Origin: Catellatospora sp. KI3
Lineage (GTDB): Bacteria; Actinomycetota; Actinomycetes; Mycobacteriales; Micromonosporaceae
Assembly: GCF_029948125.1 (NCBI RefSeq)
Contig: NZ_JASAMB010000035.1
Coordinates: 1-51,085, forward strand
Length of the DNA stretch: 51,085 nucleotides
Reading direction: 5' to 3'
Within the stretch, counting starts at the first letter, position 1; each line of letters starts with the position of its first letter. The notes below the pieces were generated by a model. That model was given only the letters and a program-made list of their open reading frames with translations, had not been told where the DNA came from and made no database searches. The position numbers and the translations under genes were made by a program. Shown piece after piece: positions 7,420 to 15,994 of the stretch.

Positions 7420-7883
7420 CCGTGGACGAACTGACCGTGGACGAGCTGACCGTCGTGGAGACCGCGGGCACCGACCCGCGGGTGGCGCCGCTGGTGGCGG
7501 CGATGAAGGCCGAGATGGACCTGCGCTACCCCGAGGAGGTCGACCTCGACCATCCGCAGGTGCTGACCGGCGCGGTGTTCCTGCTGGTCCTGGCGGGCGG
7601 CGAGCCCGTGGGCACCTGCGCGGTGCAGCTGCTGGGCGCCGAGGCGGAGCTGAAGCGGATGTACGTGCGGCCCGAGCAGCGCGGGCGGGGCATCGCCGGG
7701 CTGCTGCTGCGCCGGGCCGAGGCGGTGGCGCGGCGGGCGGGCTGCGCCCGCTTCAAGCTGGAGACGGGGGTACGGCAACCCGAGGCGATCGCCGTCTACC
7801 GGCGCGCCGGGTTCGAACCCATCCCCAACTACCCGCCCTACGACGCCTGGGAGCTGTCGGTCTGCTTCGCCAAGCAGCTGTGA
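7416..7883 (+). CDS. GNAT family N-acetyltransferase
   Basis: The 155-residue protein has the GNAT core: LKRMYVRPEQRGRGIAGLLLRRAE (motif A, with the R-G-x-G-I-A acetyl-CoA loop) at ~83-106 and the YRRAGFEP block near ~130. The substrate is unknown. GTG 7416 overlaps the TetR stop (GTGA) and has GGAG eight bases upstream. The N-terminus carries a short tandem duplication, ELTVDELTVDELTV, made by a 15-bp direct repeat; alternative GTG starts inside it would give slightly shorter products. Coupling to the TetR gene suggests joint control. Confidence 0.85.
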   Translation: MTVDELTVDELTVVETAGTDPRVAPLVAAMKAEMDLRYPEEVDLDHPQVLTGAVFLLVLAGGEPVGTCAVQLLGAEAELKRMYVRPEQRGRGIAGLLLRRAEAVARRAGCARFKLETGVRQPEAIAVYRRAGFEPIPNYPPYDAWELSVCFAKQL

Positions 7884-7887
7884 CGCC

Positions 7888-8691
7888 TCAGACCGGCGCG
7901 GCCACGCGGACCTGGTCGGGCAGGCCGACGTGGGCGGCGATGACCTGCGAGGGCACGCCGCCGTCGCGGCAGTCGCGCACCGCCTCGTCGCGCAGCGCGG
8001 TCAGCCGCCCGACGTTGTAGTCCAGCGCCCAGGCCAGCTGCGCCATCCGCTCCAGCAGGATGCTGTCGGCGTCCGAGGGCGGGCTCTGCTCGGCGGCGGC
8101 GGTCGCCGCGCGTACCTCGTCGACCGTGATCCCGGCCAGGTCGGCCACCATCGTCTCGGGCCAGTCGTGGTGGCGGGCGAGGACCGCCGCGTACAGGATG
8201 CGGGAGGCGTCGTTGGTGGCCTGGTAGCCCTCGATGAAGCGCAGCCAGTGCGCGCAGTGGGCGACGCGGTCGGTGGCGGATTCGGGCAGGTGGCGCTCCA
8301 GCCGCGCGGCGGGCAGCAGCCGGGTCGCCTGGTCGTAGGCGCGCTCCAGCAGGTCGTGCAGGTCGGCGACCATCTGCTGGCGCTCGTACAGGTCCTGCTC
8401 GGTGCCGTCCGTGTCGACCAGGCCCGGCCAGTCGACGATGGTGGCGGCGCGCTCGGCGTGGGCGCGGTGGCCGCAGATCACCTCGGCGACGTCGGCCGGG
8501 GTCCAGCCCCGGTGGCGGACGAGGGCCGCGGCCGTCTCGTCGCGGGCGAGCAGTGCCCGTCGGTACTGCTGGCGGAGGGTGAGGGTGAGGGTGCACACGT
8601 CGAGCGCGCTGCGGTCGATGTCCTGGTAGTCGAGCAGGTCGACCTGCCGCCCCAACTCCGGCACCCGGATGTCGGCGATCGGGTTGGTCAT
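7888..8691 (-). CDS. Conserved-looking hypothetical protein, mostly helical
   Basis: The 267-residue product has no signal peptide or membrane segment and is rich in Ala, Glu, Asp and Arg. I do not recognise the family. Features seen are an N-terminal stretch with RHRGWTPADVAEVICGHRAHAE, a central helical region with LHDLLERAYDQATRLLPAARLERHLP and HCAHWLRFIEGYQATNDA, and a C-terminal segment (DYNVGRLTALRDEAVRDCRDGGVPS and QVIAAHVGLPDQ) that could be a helix-turn-helix. The last part suggests a regulator but this is a guess. ATG 8691 gives a natural N-terminus (MTNPIADIRVPEL); the upstream in-frame extension is shadow of the neighbouring gene. It ends four bases from the convergent GNAT gene. 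Confidence 0.65.
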   Translation of the reverse strand: MTNPIADIRVPELGRQVDLLDYQDIDRSALDVCTLTLTLRQQYRRALLARDETAAALVRHRGWTPADVAEVICGHRAHAERAATIVDWPGLVDTDGTEQDLYERQQMVADLHDLLERAYDQATRLLPAARLERHLPESATDRVAHCAHWLRFIEGYQATNDASRILYAAVLARHHDWPETMVADLAGITVDEVRAATAAAEQSPPSDADSILLERMAQLAWALDYNVGRLTALRDEAVRDCRDGGVPSQVIAAHVGLPDQVRVAAPV

Positions 8692-8768
8692 GCACCGACC
8701 GTAACCGAGGGTGCTCGCCACCCCCACCATCCGTAGCACGATGGTGAGGTTTCCTACCCCGGAACCGG

Positions 8769-9302
8769 TCAAAGCTCCTTTACGAGCAGCTCGAACTCCA
8801 GATCGTCGCGCTTGGGCAGGCCGAAGCGCGGGTCGCCGTACGGGAACGGGTAGTGCCGGCCCGTGCGGCGGTAGCCGCGCCGCTCGTACCAGGCCAGCAG
8901 TTCGGCGCGCTGGACCAGCACGGTCATGTGCATCTCGGTGGCCGACCACTCCTGCCGCGCGGTCTGCTCGGCCCGCTCCAGCACGGCCCGGCCGACACCG
9001 CCGCCCTGCAGCTCAGGGCGGACCGAGAACATGCCGAAGTAGCCGTACCCCTCGCGGCGCTGCACGTGGCAGCAGGCGACCAGGGCGCCGTCGCGCTCGA
9101 ACAGCAGCACCCGGCTGCCGTCGCCGCCGAGCATCCCGGTCACCGCGTCGGCGTCGGTGCGCTGCCCGTCGAGCAGGTCCGCCTCGGTGGTCCACCCGGC
9201 CCGGCTGGACTCGCCCCGGTACGCCGACTCGACCAGCGCCACCACCGCGGGCACATCGGCGGCGGTGGCACTGCGTACGTGCAACTGCTTGGTCGTCTCC
9301 AC
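8769..9302 (-). CDS. GNAT family N-acetyltransferase
   Basis: The 177-residue protein begins LHVRSATAADVPAVVALVESAY, the usual first strand and helix of GNAT enzymes. Motif A is FGMFSVRPELQGGGVGRAVLERAE at ~88-111 with the Q-G-G-G-V-G acetyl-CoA loop. YERRGYRRTGRHYPFPYGDPR and ELLVKEL close the fold, a C-terminal pattern common in small actinobacterial GNATs. The substrate is unknown. It begins with GTG, 17 bases after the end of the LCP gene on the same strand, so the two may be co-transcribed. Confidence 0.85.
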   Translation of the reverse strand: METTKQLHVRSATAADVPAVVALVESAYRGESSRAGWTTEADLLDGQRTDADAVTGMLGGDGSRVLLFERDGALVACCHVQRREGYGYFGMFSVRPELQGGGVGRAVLERAEQTARQEWSATEMHMTVLVQRAELLAWYERRGYRRTGRHYPFPYGDPRFGLPKRDDLEFELLVKEL

Positions 9303-9319
9303 CCGGTCAACCTATCGAA

Positions 9320-10453
9320 TCAGGCGCGGGGATCGACGTTGACCAGCTTCGGATGCGCCCGCACCCACGCGGCCAGCTGGTCCTTGCGCAGCGCGGCGAA
9401 GTAGCCCGCCTGCACCGAGTCCAGCCCCTCGCCCTGGTACCTCCCGCCGCTGTAGACGCCGTGGCCGGGCAGCCCGACCAGGGTGATGTTGGCAGGGGTC
9501 AGCTTGCGCAGCGCGTACGCCCAGGCCGACGGGGTGTTGCCGCGCCCGTCGAACACGATCGTCTTGCCCAGCGCCTGCAGGATGGCCTCGAACCGGCCGG
9601 GGCTGGTGAGCAGGTCGCCGCTGAACACCTTGGCCGCCATCGCCTCGATGAGCTGCCGCTGGTGCCGCTGGCGGGTGTACTCCCCGCCGGTGGTGTACCG
9701 CTGGCGGCCGTAGTCCAGCGCCTGCCAGCCCGCCATGTGCATGTTGCCGACCTTGTACACGGCCTGCGGCCCGCTGTAGCCGTGGCTGCACCCGCCGCAC
9801 GGCGGCCGCAGCTTGCCGTTGGGCTGCCGGTGCAGCGAGACGACCTTCTGGTCGACGTAGATGTCGACCCCGCCCATCGCGTCGATGAGGTCGCGGTAGC
9901 CGGTGAACGTGATGACGGCCCCCGCGTCGAACCGCGCGATGCCGGTGTACCCGCTGACGGCCTTGGCCATCAGCCCGAAGCCCTGCGCCATATCGAACCG
10001 GCCGGTGCCGGGCACCCGCGCCCCGAACGTCATCGCGTGGGTCAGCTTGGTCCGCGCGGTGCCGCCGTAGTTCGACGGCTTGTACGCGGGCACCCGCACC
10101 ACCAGGTCGCGCGGCAGCGAGGTGAGGTAGCCGCTGCTCAGGTCGGCGTTCACGTGCAGGATCATGACGGCGTCGCCGTGCACCGGCCAGCTCTTCTGCG
10201 CCTCGCGGGTGTCGACGCCGACGATCAGGATGTTCAGCGGGCCCTTGATGTCCGCGCCCGGGGACGGGCTGGGGCTCGGGCTGGGCGAGCCGGGCGCCGA
10301 CGGGGACGGGGCGTCGCTCGGGCCGAACAGGTCGGCCTGCGGGATCGCGTCGTCCACGTGCGAGCGCAGCAGGCTCACACCGGCGTACGCACCGCCGCCG
10401 AGCAGCACGACGATCACACCGATGATCAGCAGCAGGCGGGTGGAACGGGTCAT
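9320..10453 (-). CDS. LytR-CpsA-Psr (LCP) family cell-wall phosphotransferase
   Basis: The 377-residue protein has one N-terminal membrane anchor (TRLLLIIGVIVVLLGGGAYAG), then a Ser/Pro linker (SPSPSPSPSPG) and the outside LCP domain from ~85: ILIVGVDTRE, SGYLTSLPRDLVVRVP, the conserved MGGVDIYVD and ALDYGRQRYTTGGEYTRQRHQRQLI with the Arg/Asp residues that hold the polyprenyl pyrophosphate. LCP enzymes move glycopolymers such as teichoic acid or arabinogalactan from a lipid carrier to peptidoglycan. CGGC in mid domain is an unusual Cys pair. GGAGG lies seven bases before ATG 10453. Actinomycetes carry several LCP paralogues, so the polymer cannot be assigned. Confidence 0.9.
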   Translation of the reverse strand: MTRSTRLLLIIGVIVVLLGGGAYAGVSLLRSHVDDAIPQADLFGPSDAPSPSAPGSPSPSPSPSPGADIKGPLNILIVGVDTREAQKSWPVHGDAVMILHVNADLSSGYLTSLPRDLVVRVPAYKPSNYGGTARTKLTHAMTFGARVPGTGRFDMAQGFGLMAKAVSGYTGIARFDAGAVITFTGYRDLIDAMGGVDIYVDQKVVSLHRQPNGKLRPPCGGCSHGYSGPQAVYKVGNMHMAGWQALDYGRQRYTTGGEYTRQRHQRQLIEAMAAKVFSGDLLTSPGRFEAILQALGKTIVFDGRGNTPSAWAYALRKLTPANITLVGLPGHGVYSGGRYQGEGLDSVQAGYFAALRKDQLAAWVRAHPKLVNVDPRA

Positions 10454-10512
10454 CGGTCTTCCTCCAGGGGGTGCGCCGCAGGGCTCGGCGCGGAGGTCAG
10501 GAGCCACCGACT

Positions 10513-11151
10513 CTAGTCATCCGCCCCGGCCCGAACCACCCCTCGCACGGCCTCGGCGGCGGTGTGCGCACCGTCACCGTGCAGACCGGACACGACGCCG
10601 CGCATGTCGGCGTCCGACCGGTTCTGGCTCAGCTTGAACTTGGCCTCGATCCGGGTGACCACCAGCTCCACCCCGACGATGGCGCGCAGCTGGCCCGCGA
10701 TGTACGCGGCCGGGGCGTCGTCGACCGACCACGGGTGCGCCCGGCCGGACTCGTGCCGGTCGGTCAGCTCGCGCACCAGCGCGCCGACCCAGGCCGGGTC
10801 GTCGTGCACGACCAGCTCGCCGTAGAGGTGGGCGGTGACGTAGTTCCAGGTGGGGACCGTGCGGCCGTGCTCGGCCTTGGTCGCGTACCAGGACGGGCTG
10901 ACGTAGGCGTCGGGGCCGCGCACGATCACCAGGGCCTGGCCGAGCACCGGCCGGCGCCACTGGTCGTTGTTGCGGGCCAGGTGGCCGCGCAGGCGGCCGT
11001 GCGGCGCGCCGTCGGGGCGGTCGTACAGCATCGGCAGCAGCGTCGCGACCGGGCCCTGCTCGGTGGCGGTGACCAGGTCGACGGCGCCGATCCCGGCCAG
11101 CAGCTCGGCGACGGCGGCGTCGTCGGGGACGAAGTGGGCGGGCACGTACAT
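10513..11151 (-). CDS. PaiB-like FMN-binding negative regulator family protein
   Basis: The 212-residue protein starts MYVPAHF, which is the invariant opening of the PaiB family, and contains GRLRGHLARNNDQWR, the FMN-type split-barrel segment VIVRGPDAYVSPSWYATK, VPTWNYVTAHLYGEL and the C-terminal GVELVVTRIEAKFKLSQNRSDAD. All are family hallmarks. PaiB was described in Bacillus as a negative regulator of sporulation and protease genes; the fold is that of flavin-binding oxidoreductases, and direct DNA binding is doubtful. ATG 11151 follows GAGGAG by five bases. It lies 11 bases after the DMT transporter gene on the same strand, so it is probably its partner in an operon. Confidence 0.9.
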   Translation of the reverse strand: MYVPAHFVPDDAAVAELLAGIGAVDLVTATEQGPVATLLPMLYDRPDGAPHGRLRGHLARNNDQWRRPVLGQALVIVRGPDAYVSPSWYATKAEHGRTVPTWNYVTAHLYGELVVHDDPAWVGALVRELTDRHESGRAHPWSVDDAPAAYIAGQLRAIVGVELVVTRIEAKFKLSQNRSDADMRGVVSGLHGDGAHTAAEAVRGVVRAGADD

Positions 11152-11162
11152 ACCGGCTCCTC

Positions 11163-12104
11163 TCAGGTGGCCGTCGCGGCGGCGGGTCGGGCCGGCCCGG
11201 CGGCGCGGGTGCGCTGGGTCAGCGCCACGCAGACGAGCACGGCCGAGGCGGCCACGATAGCGGCCGGGCCGACCGGCTCGGCCAGCAGCAGCGCCGACCA
11301 GGCCAGCGTCAGCACCGGCTGGGTCAGCTGCACCTGGCCGACGCGGGCCACGCCGCCCCGGGCCAGGCCCGCGTACCAGGCGAAGAAGCCCAGGAACATG
11401 GAGATCACGGTGAGGTAGCCGAACCCGGCCCAGGCCGCCGCAGTGGCGTGCGGCGGGTGGGCGGCCGCGGCGAGCGCGGTGACCGGCGCGGTGACGGGCA
11501 GCGCCGCGATCAGAGCCCAGCAGATGGTACGGGCGCCGCCGAGCTCGCGGGCCAGCGCGCCGCCCTCGGCGTACCCGAGCCCGCACAGCAGCACGGCCGC
11601 CAGCAGGTACAGGTCGGGCAGTTCGAGCGAGCCGCGCACCGCCCCGCCCGCGACCAGGAACCCGAGCACCGCGACCAGCCCGGTCGAGGCGGCGAGCCAG
11701 AACGCCCGGGGCGGCCGCTCACCCGCGCGCAGCACCGCGAAGACGGCGGTGATCGCGGGCAGCAGGGCGACCACGACGGCGCCGTGCGCGGCCGTCTGCG
11801 CGGTCAGCGCGAGCGAGGTGAACAGCGGGAACCCGACCACCACGCCGAGGGCCACCACGGTTAGCCGCCGCCACTGCCGTCCGGTGGGCCGGGGTGCGCC
11901 GGTGGCCCGCAGGTACGCCGCCGCGAGCAGCCCGGCGCCGACGGCGCGGCCGAACGCGACGAACCAGGGGTCGAGGTCGTGCACGGCCAGGCGGGTGGCG
12001 GGCAGCGACATGCTGAACGCCAGCACTCCCAGTGCCCCCAGCGCCAGCCCGGCGCTGTGGTCCGTTACCGCCGCCGGCACAGTAGCGCTACTCTTGTCTC
12101 CCAT
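11163..12104 (-). CDS. EamA/DMT family exporter
   Basis: The 313-residue protein has about ten hydrophobic segments and two EamA halves. The first half runs from GLALGALGVLAFSMSLPATRLAV to LVVALLPAITAVFAVLRAGERP, and the second includes YLTVISMFLGFFAWYAGLARGG, VGQVQLTQPVLTLAWSALLLAEPVG. Members export amino acids, drugs or small metabolites. The ATG at 12104 shares three of its bases with the ATG of the divergent MocR gene (CATG at 12102-12105). If both starts are right, each promoter lies inside the other gene. A shorter start at GTG ~12065 would remove the overlap. Control by the MocR protein is likely, as divergent MocR-transporter pairs are common. Confidence 0.85.
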   Translation of the reverse strand: MGDKSSATVPAAVTDHSAGLALGALGVLAFSMSLPATRLAVHDLDPWFVAFGRAVGAGLLAAAYLRATGAPRPTGRQWRRLTVVALGVVVGFPLFTSLALTAQTAAHGAVVVALLPAITAVFAVLRAGERPPRAFWLAASTGLVAVLGFLVAGGAVRGSLELPDLYLLAAVLLCGLGYAEGGALARELGGARTICWALIAALPVTAPVTALAAAAHPPHATAAAWAGFGYLTVISMFLGFFAWYAGLARGGVARVGQVQLTQPVLTLAWSALLLAEPVGPAAIVAASAVLVCVALTQRTRAAGPARPAAATAT

Positions 12105-12117
12105 GGGTAACAGTAAC
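12064..12117. promoter_or_regulatory. Candidate MocR operator region over the shared start codons
   Basis: GTTAC at 12064-12068, the palindrome AGTAGCGCTACT at 12081-12092 and the direct repeat GTAACAGTAAC at 12107-12117 surround the overlapping starts at 12102-12105. Repeated short half-sites are typical of MocR/PdxR binding regions. Confidence 0.45.
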
Positions 12118-13494
12118 GCAGTCGACCGCGTTATCCAAGATCTACGCGCGCTCGCCGGTGCCGCGGCCCCCGGCGCGCAGCTGCCCTCGGTGCGCGAGCT
12201 GACCGCCCGGCACCAGGCCTCCCCGGTCACCGTCGCGCAGGCGATACGGCAGCTCGCGGCCGAGGGCGTGGTGGAGGCCCGGCCCGGCAAGGGCACCTAC
12301 GCCGCCGCCCGGCCCGCCCGCGCGCAGGCCGCCGACCTGTCCTGGCAGACGGTCGCGCTGGGCACCGCCCCGGCGGGGGAGCGGGAGATGCAGGCGTTAC
12401 TGGCGATACCGCAGCCGGGCGCGATCGCGCTGTCGGGCGGGTACCTCGAACCGGCGCTCCAGCCGGTCGCGGCGCTCGGCGCGGCCCTGGCCCGCGCGGC
12501 CCGCCAGCCCGCCGCCTGGGCGCGCGGACCGGTGGAGGGGCGCGAGGACCTGCGCGCCTGGTTCGCCCGCGAGGCCGGGGCGGGGCTGCGCGCCGACGAC
12601 ATGGTGATCTGCCCCGGCGGCCAGGCCGCGCTGTCGAGCGCCCTGCGCGCGCTCGGCTCGCCCGGCGACGTGCTGCTGGTCGAGTCGCCGACGTACCTGG
12701 GGGCGCTGGCGGCGGCGCGGGCGGCCGGGCTGCGGGTGGTGCCGGTGCCCGCCGACGCCGACGGGGTGCGCCCCGACCAGCTCGCCACGGCGTTCGCCCG
12801 GACCGGCGCGCGCCTGTTCTACTGCCAGCCGCTGTACGCCAACCCGCACGGCGCCACGCTGCGCCCCGACCGGCGCGAGGCCGTCATGGACGCGGTACGC
12901 GCCGCCGGTGCGTTCCTGATCGAGGACGACTACGCCCGCGACCTGGCCATCGACGGCGACCCGCCGCCCCCGCTGGCCGCCGACGACCCGGACGGGCACG
13001 TGGTCTACCTGCGCTCGCTGACCAAGTCCGCCGCGCCCGGCCTGCGCGTGGCCGCGATCGGCGCCCGCGGCCCCGCCGGGGCGCGGCTGCGGGCCGGGCG
13101 TCTGCTCGACGACTTCTACGTCGCCGGGCCGCTGCAGCAGGCCGCGGTCGAGTTCGTGACCGCCCCCGCCTGGGGCCGCCACCAGCGCGCCCTGCGCTCG
13201 GCCCTGCGCGCCCGGCGCGACGCGCTGCTCGACGCGGTCCGCCGCCACCTGTCGACCGTCACCCCCGTCGGCGTCCCCCGCGGCGGCCTGCACCTCTGGG
13301 TACGCCTCCCCGACGGCACCGACGACGTGGCCCTCGCCGCCAGAGCCGCCGCCGAGCAGGTGATCGTCTTCCCCGGCCGCCCCTGGTACGCCGCCGAACC
13401 CCCCGCCCCCCACCTGCGCCTCACCTACGCCGCCGCCCCACCCGACCAGCTCGAGGAAGGCACCCGCCGCCTCGCCCGCACCCTGCCCGCCTAA
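12103..13494 (+). CDS. MocR-type regulator: GntR helix-turn-helix fused to aminotransferase domain
   Basis: The 463-residue protein has a winged helix-turn-helix at ~5-75 (LPSVRELTARHQASPVTVAQ, AEGVVEARPGKGTY) and a fold-type I aminotransferase domain at ~110-460. The PLP lysine is in RSLTKSAAPGLR (Lys308), with the preceding FLIEDDYARDL block holding the Asp that contacts the pyridine nitrogen, and the Arg of HLRLTYA near the end. Such proteins sense PLP or an amino compound and often control the divergent gene, here the EamA exporter. No ribosome site precedes ATG 12103, in keeping with a leaderless mRNA. The aminotransferase part appears complete. Confidence 0.9.
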   Translation: MGNSNAVDRVIQDLRALAGAAAPGAQLPSVRELTARHQASPVTVAQAIRQLAAEGVVEARPGKGTYAAARPARAQAADLSWQTVALGTAPAGEREMQALLAIPQPGAIALSGGYLEPALQPVAALGAALARAARQPAAWARGPVEGREDLRAWFAREAGAGLRADDMVICPGGQAALSSALRALGSPGDVLLVESPTYLGALAAARAAGLRVVPVPADADGVRPDQLATAFARTGARLFYCQPLYANPHGATLRPDRREAVMDAVRAAGAFLIEDDYARDLAIDGDPPPPLAADDPDGHVVYLRSLTKSAAPGLRVAAIGARGPAGARLRAGRLLDDFYVAGPLQQAAVEFVTAPAWGRHQRALRSALRARRDALLDAVRRHLSTVTPVGVPRGGLHLWVRLPDGTDDVALAARAAAEQVIVFPGRPWYAAEPPAPHLRLTYAAAPPDQLEEGTRRLARTLPA

Positions 13495-13523
13495 GGCGGG
13501 CGCGTGCGCCCGCCCCGCGGCGC

Positions 13524-14441
13524 TCAGGCGGTCGTCGGGGCGCGGGAGCGCAGGCGGCGCAGCATGCGGGCGTCCTCGAAGCCGACCGTGCGGGCCGCCG
13601 ACTCGACCGTCGCCCCGTGCCCGATCAGGTGCTCGGCCCGCTCGACGCGCAGCAGGTGCTGGTATCGCAGCGGGGTCAGCCCGGTCGCGGCGGCGAACAG
13701 GCGCGTCAGCGTACGGCTGCTCACCCCGCAGGAGGCGGCGAGCTCCGGCAGCGGCAGCCGCTCGGTGAACCGGCCGTCGATCAGGTCCTGCGCCCGGTGG
13801 ACCGCGTCACTCAGGTGGCCGCGGTGCCGCAGCATCGCGCTGGCCTGCGGCTCGTCGCCGTTGCGCCGGGCGAACACGACCATCTCCCGGGCGATGCGGG
13901 CCGCGGCGGCCGGGCCGTGCCGCGTGGCGATCAGGTGCAGCGCCAGGTCGATGCCGCTGGCGATCCCGGCCGAGGTGACGACCCGGTCGTCCACCGTGTA
14001 CAGCACGTCGGGCACGACCCGCGCCCGCGGATACCGCCGGGACAGCTCCTCCTGCAGGTCGTGGTGGGTGGTGCAGCGGCGCCCGTCGAGCAGCCCGGCC
14101 CGGCCCAGTGCGTCCGCTCCCGCGCAGACGCTGGCCACGGTGCCGCCCCGGGCGTGGTGCCCGGCCAGCCGGGCCAGCGTCGCCCCGGCCAGCGGCCCGC
14201 TGGTGCGCAGCTCGGGCGAGCGCCAGCCGGGCACCACGACGAGGTCGTCGGGGCCAAGGTCGGGCCAGTCGAGCTCGGCGCGCAGCGGCACGCCCTGGTG
14301 GGTGGGGACGTCCTCCTGCTCGGCCACGTACGCCAGGCGGTAACCGAGGCCGAGGTCGGCGGCGGTCGAGAAGACCTGCGCCGGACCGGCCAGGTCCAGC
14401 AGGTGCAGCCGCGGCACGAGCAGAAAGACGACCCGGGTCAT
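13524..14441 (-). CDS. GlxA-type regulator: DJ-1/PfpI domain plus AraC helix-turn-helix
   Basis: The 305-residue protein has an N-terminal DJ-1/PfpI-like domain (VVFLLVPRLHLLDLAGPAQVF, LVVVPGW, then TVASVCAGADAL with Cys106 at the nucleophile position, GLLDGRRCTTHHDL) and two C-terminal AraC helix-turn-helix motifs (LPLPELAASCGVSSRTLTRLF and VESAARTVGFEDARMLRRL). The front domain senses a ligand and the back binds DNA. Its start overlaps the end of the isochorismatase-type gene by four bases (ATGA), so they form an operon. Unlike the PfpI-like protein at 6098, this one keeps the Cys. Confidence 0.9.
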   Translation of the reverse strand: MTRVVFLLVPRLHLLDLAGPAQVFSTAADLGLGYRLAYVAEQEDVPTHQGVPLRAELDWPDLGPDDLVVVPGWRSPELRTSGPLAGATLARLAGHHARGGTVASVCAGADALGRAGLLDGRRCTTHHDLQEELSRRYPRARVVPDVLYTVDDRVVTSAGIASGIDLALHLIATRHGPAAAARIAREMVVFARRNGDEPQASAMLRHRGHLSDAVHRAQDLIDGRFTERLPLPELAASCGVSSRTLTRLFAAATGLTPLRYQHLLRVERAEHLIGHGATVESAARTVGFEDARMLRRLRSRAPTTA

Positions 14442-15031
14442 GCGTACGCGGGTGCGGTGAGCTCGGCGGTGGTCGCGATGGCGGCGAAGCGGCCGGCCAG
14501 GGCGTACTCGGTGCGGGCGGCGACCTCGGCGGCGGCCAGGGTGCGCGGGTCGGCCAGGATCTGCTCGTTGGTCGCGTCGGCGGGCAGGTCCCGGTGCGGG
14601 ATCGGGAACGTGGCGGTGGCGTCGGTGACGAAGGTGACCTCGTAGCCGAGGTCGGAGCCGACCCGGGCGGTGGTCTCCACGCACTGCTCGGTACGCAGCC
14701 CGCACAGCACCAGGTGCCGCACCCCGGCCGTGGTGAGCAGGTGGGCCAGGTTGGTGGTGGTGAACGCGTTGTGCACGGTCTTGGTCAGCACCGGCTCGCG
14801 GGGCAGCGGCTCCAGGCCGTCCATGATCCGCACGTGGCCGCCGGCGGGGTCGAACACGCCGCCGGTGCCGGGTTCGCTGTGCAGGACCCATACCACCAGG
14901 TGGCCCTTGGCGCGGGCGGCCCGCACCAGGCGGTCGACCCGGTCGGTCACGGCCGGGTTGTCGACGAGCCGCCACAGCGGCCGCTGCCGGAAGGACTCCT
15001 GTACGTCCACGACGATGAGTGCACTGGTCAT
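14438..15031 (-). CDS. Isochorismatase-family cysteine hydrolase
   Basis: The 197-residue protein has the three catalytic residues of the family in their usual setting: Asp9 in ALIVVDVQESF, Lys84 in VLTKTVHNAF, and Cys117 in LCGLRTEQCVETTAR. Family members hydrolyse amides, ureides or isochorismate. The wording G-L-R-T-E-Q-C-V favours a nicotinamidase/ureidohydrolase-like group over true isochorismatases, but no substrate can be fixed. GGGAAGGA eight bases before ATG 15031 supports the start. The co-transcribed GlxA regulator may respond to its substrate or product. Confidence 0.9.
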   Translation of the reverse strand: MTSALIVVDVQESFRQRPLWRLVDNPAVTDRVDRLVRAARAKGHLVVWVLHSEPGTGGVFDPAGGHVRIMDGLEPLPREPVLTKTVHNAFTTTNLAHLLTTAGVRHLVLCGLRTEQCVETTARVGSDLGYEVTFVTDATATFPIPHRDLPADATNEQILADPRTLAAAEVAARTEYALAGRFAAIATTAELTAPAYA

Positions 15032-15106
15032 GCCGTCGATCCTTCCCGCGACGATGCCCTGGTGACAGGCACCATCATGCCCCGCACCGGACCGATCCGG
15101 TCACGC

Positions 15107-15112
15107 TAGCCT
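15107..15112 (+). promoter_or_regulatory. -10 box of a leaderless GNAT transcript
   Basis: TAGCCT ends six bases before the GTG start at 15119 and there is no ribosome site. Transcription would begin at the start codon. Confidence 0.5.
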
Positions 15113-15118
15113 GGCCCG

Positions 15119-15922
15119 GTGCCCACCGTGCGCCCCGCCACCGCCGCCGACCTGCCCGGCGTACGCGCCGTCGCGGAGCACTTCGGCAACCTGTCCCACT
15201 GGCTGCGCCGCCCCGACTACCTCGACCGCGAGCACGACACCGGCCGGCTCTGGGTGGGCGTCCACGACCGGGCCGTGGTCGGCTTCGGGGGTACGACCGC
15301 ACGGGGCGCGCTGACCCACCTGGCCGACCTGTTCGTACTGCCCGAGCACCAGTCCAGCGGCGTCGGCCAGGCACTGCTCGCACGGCTGCTGCCGGTCGAC
15401 GCGCCCCGGATCGTGTTCGCGTCGTCCGACCCGCGTGCGGTGGCGCTGTACACCCGGCAGGGCATGCTGCCGTGCTGCCCGCTGCTGTACCTGCGCGGCA
15501 GCCCCGGCACCCCGCCCCCGCCGCACCCCGCACGGCGCGTCACCGCCGCCGACCTGGCCGACCTGGACGCCGCCGCCTCCGGCGGCCCCCGCCGGGCCGA
15601 TCTGGCCTGGTACGGCGCCCTGCCCGAGGTCAGCGCGTGGCGGGCCGGGGACGGCTACGCGTTCGCGCGTACCGTCCCCGGCGAGCTGCTGCTCGGACCG
15701 GCTGGCGGCGCCACGCCCGAGGACTGCGCCGCGGCGGTGCTGGCCGCGCTGGCCGAGTACGGCGACGTGCCGACGGTGCGGCTGGTCGTGTTCGGCCCGA
15801 ACCCGCTGCTGCCGCTGCTCCTGGCGTACGGCTTCCGCGTCGCCGACATGGACGTCTTCGCCGCCAGCGAGTCGGCCCCGCTGCCCTTCGACCGATACCT
15901 GCCCCACCCCGACCTGGGCTAG
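15119..15922 (+). CDS. Protein with two GNAT-like domains
   Basis: The 267-residue protein opens with PTVRPATAADLPGVRAVAEHF and a full GNAT motif A, LADLFVLPEHQSSGVGQALLARLL (~68-91). After a Pro-rich joint (GTPPPPHPARR) a second, weaker GNAT-like half follows (VTAADLADLDAAASGG, LVVFGPNPLLPLLLAYGFRVADMDVF), which seems to lack an acetyl-CoA loop. This one-active, one-inactive arrangement is common in actinobacterial double GNATs. The substrate is unknown. The GTG start fits a leaderless transcript. The stop is followed by three 18-bp direct repeats. Confidence 0.8.
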   Translation: MPTVRPATAADLPGVRAVAEHFGNLSHWLRRPDYLDREHDTGRLWVGVHDRAVVGFGGTTARGALTHLADLFVLPEHQSSGVGQALLARLLPVDAPRIVFASSDPRAVALYTRQGMLPCCPLLYLRGSPGTPPPPHPARRVTAADLADLDAAASGGPRRADLAWYGALPEVSAWRAGDGYAFARTVPGELLLGPAGGATPEDCAAAVLAALAEYGDVPTVRLVVFGPNPLLPLLLAYGFRVADMDVFAASESAPLPFDRYLPHPDLG

Positions 15923-15939
15923 CGCAGGGCCCGCACCGC

Positions 15940-15993
15940 GCTTGAAGCCGGACCCGGGCTTGAAGCCGGACCGGAGCTTGAAGCCGGACCCGG
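15940..15993. repeat. Three tandem 18-bp repeats
   Basis: GCTTGAAGCCGGACCCGG occurs three times in a row (15940, 15958, 15976; the middle copy differs in two bases). The array fills the space between the ends of the convergent double-GNAT and YbjQ-like genes, reaching to one base before the latter's stop. Confidence 0.85.
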
Positions 15994-15994
15994 G

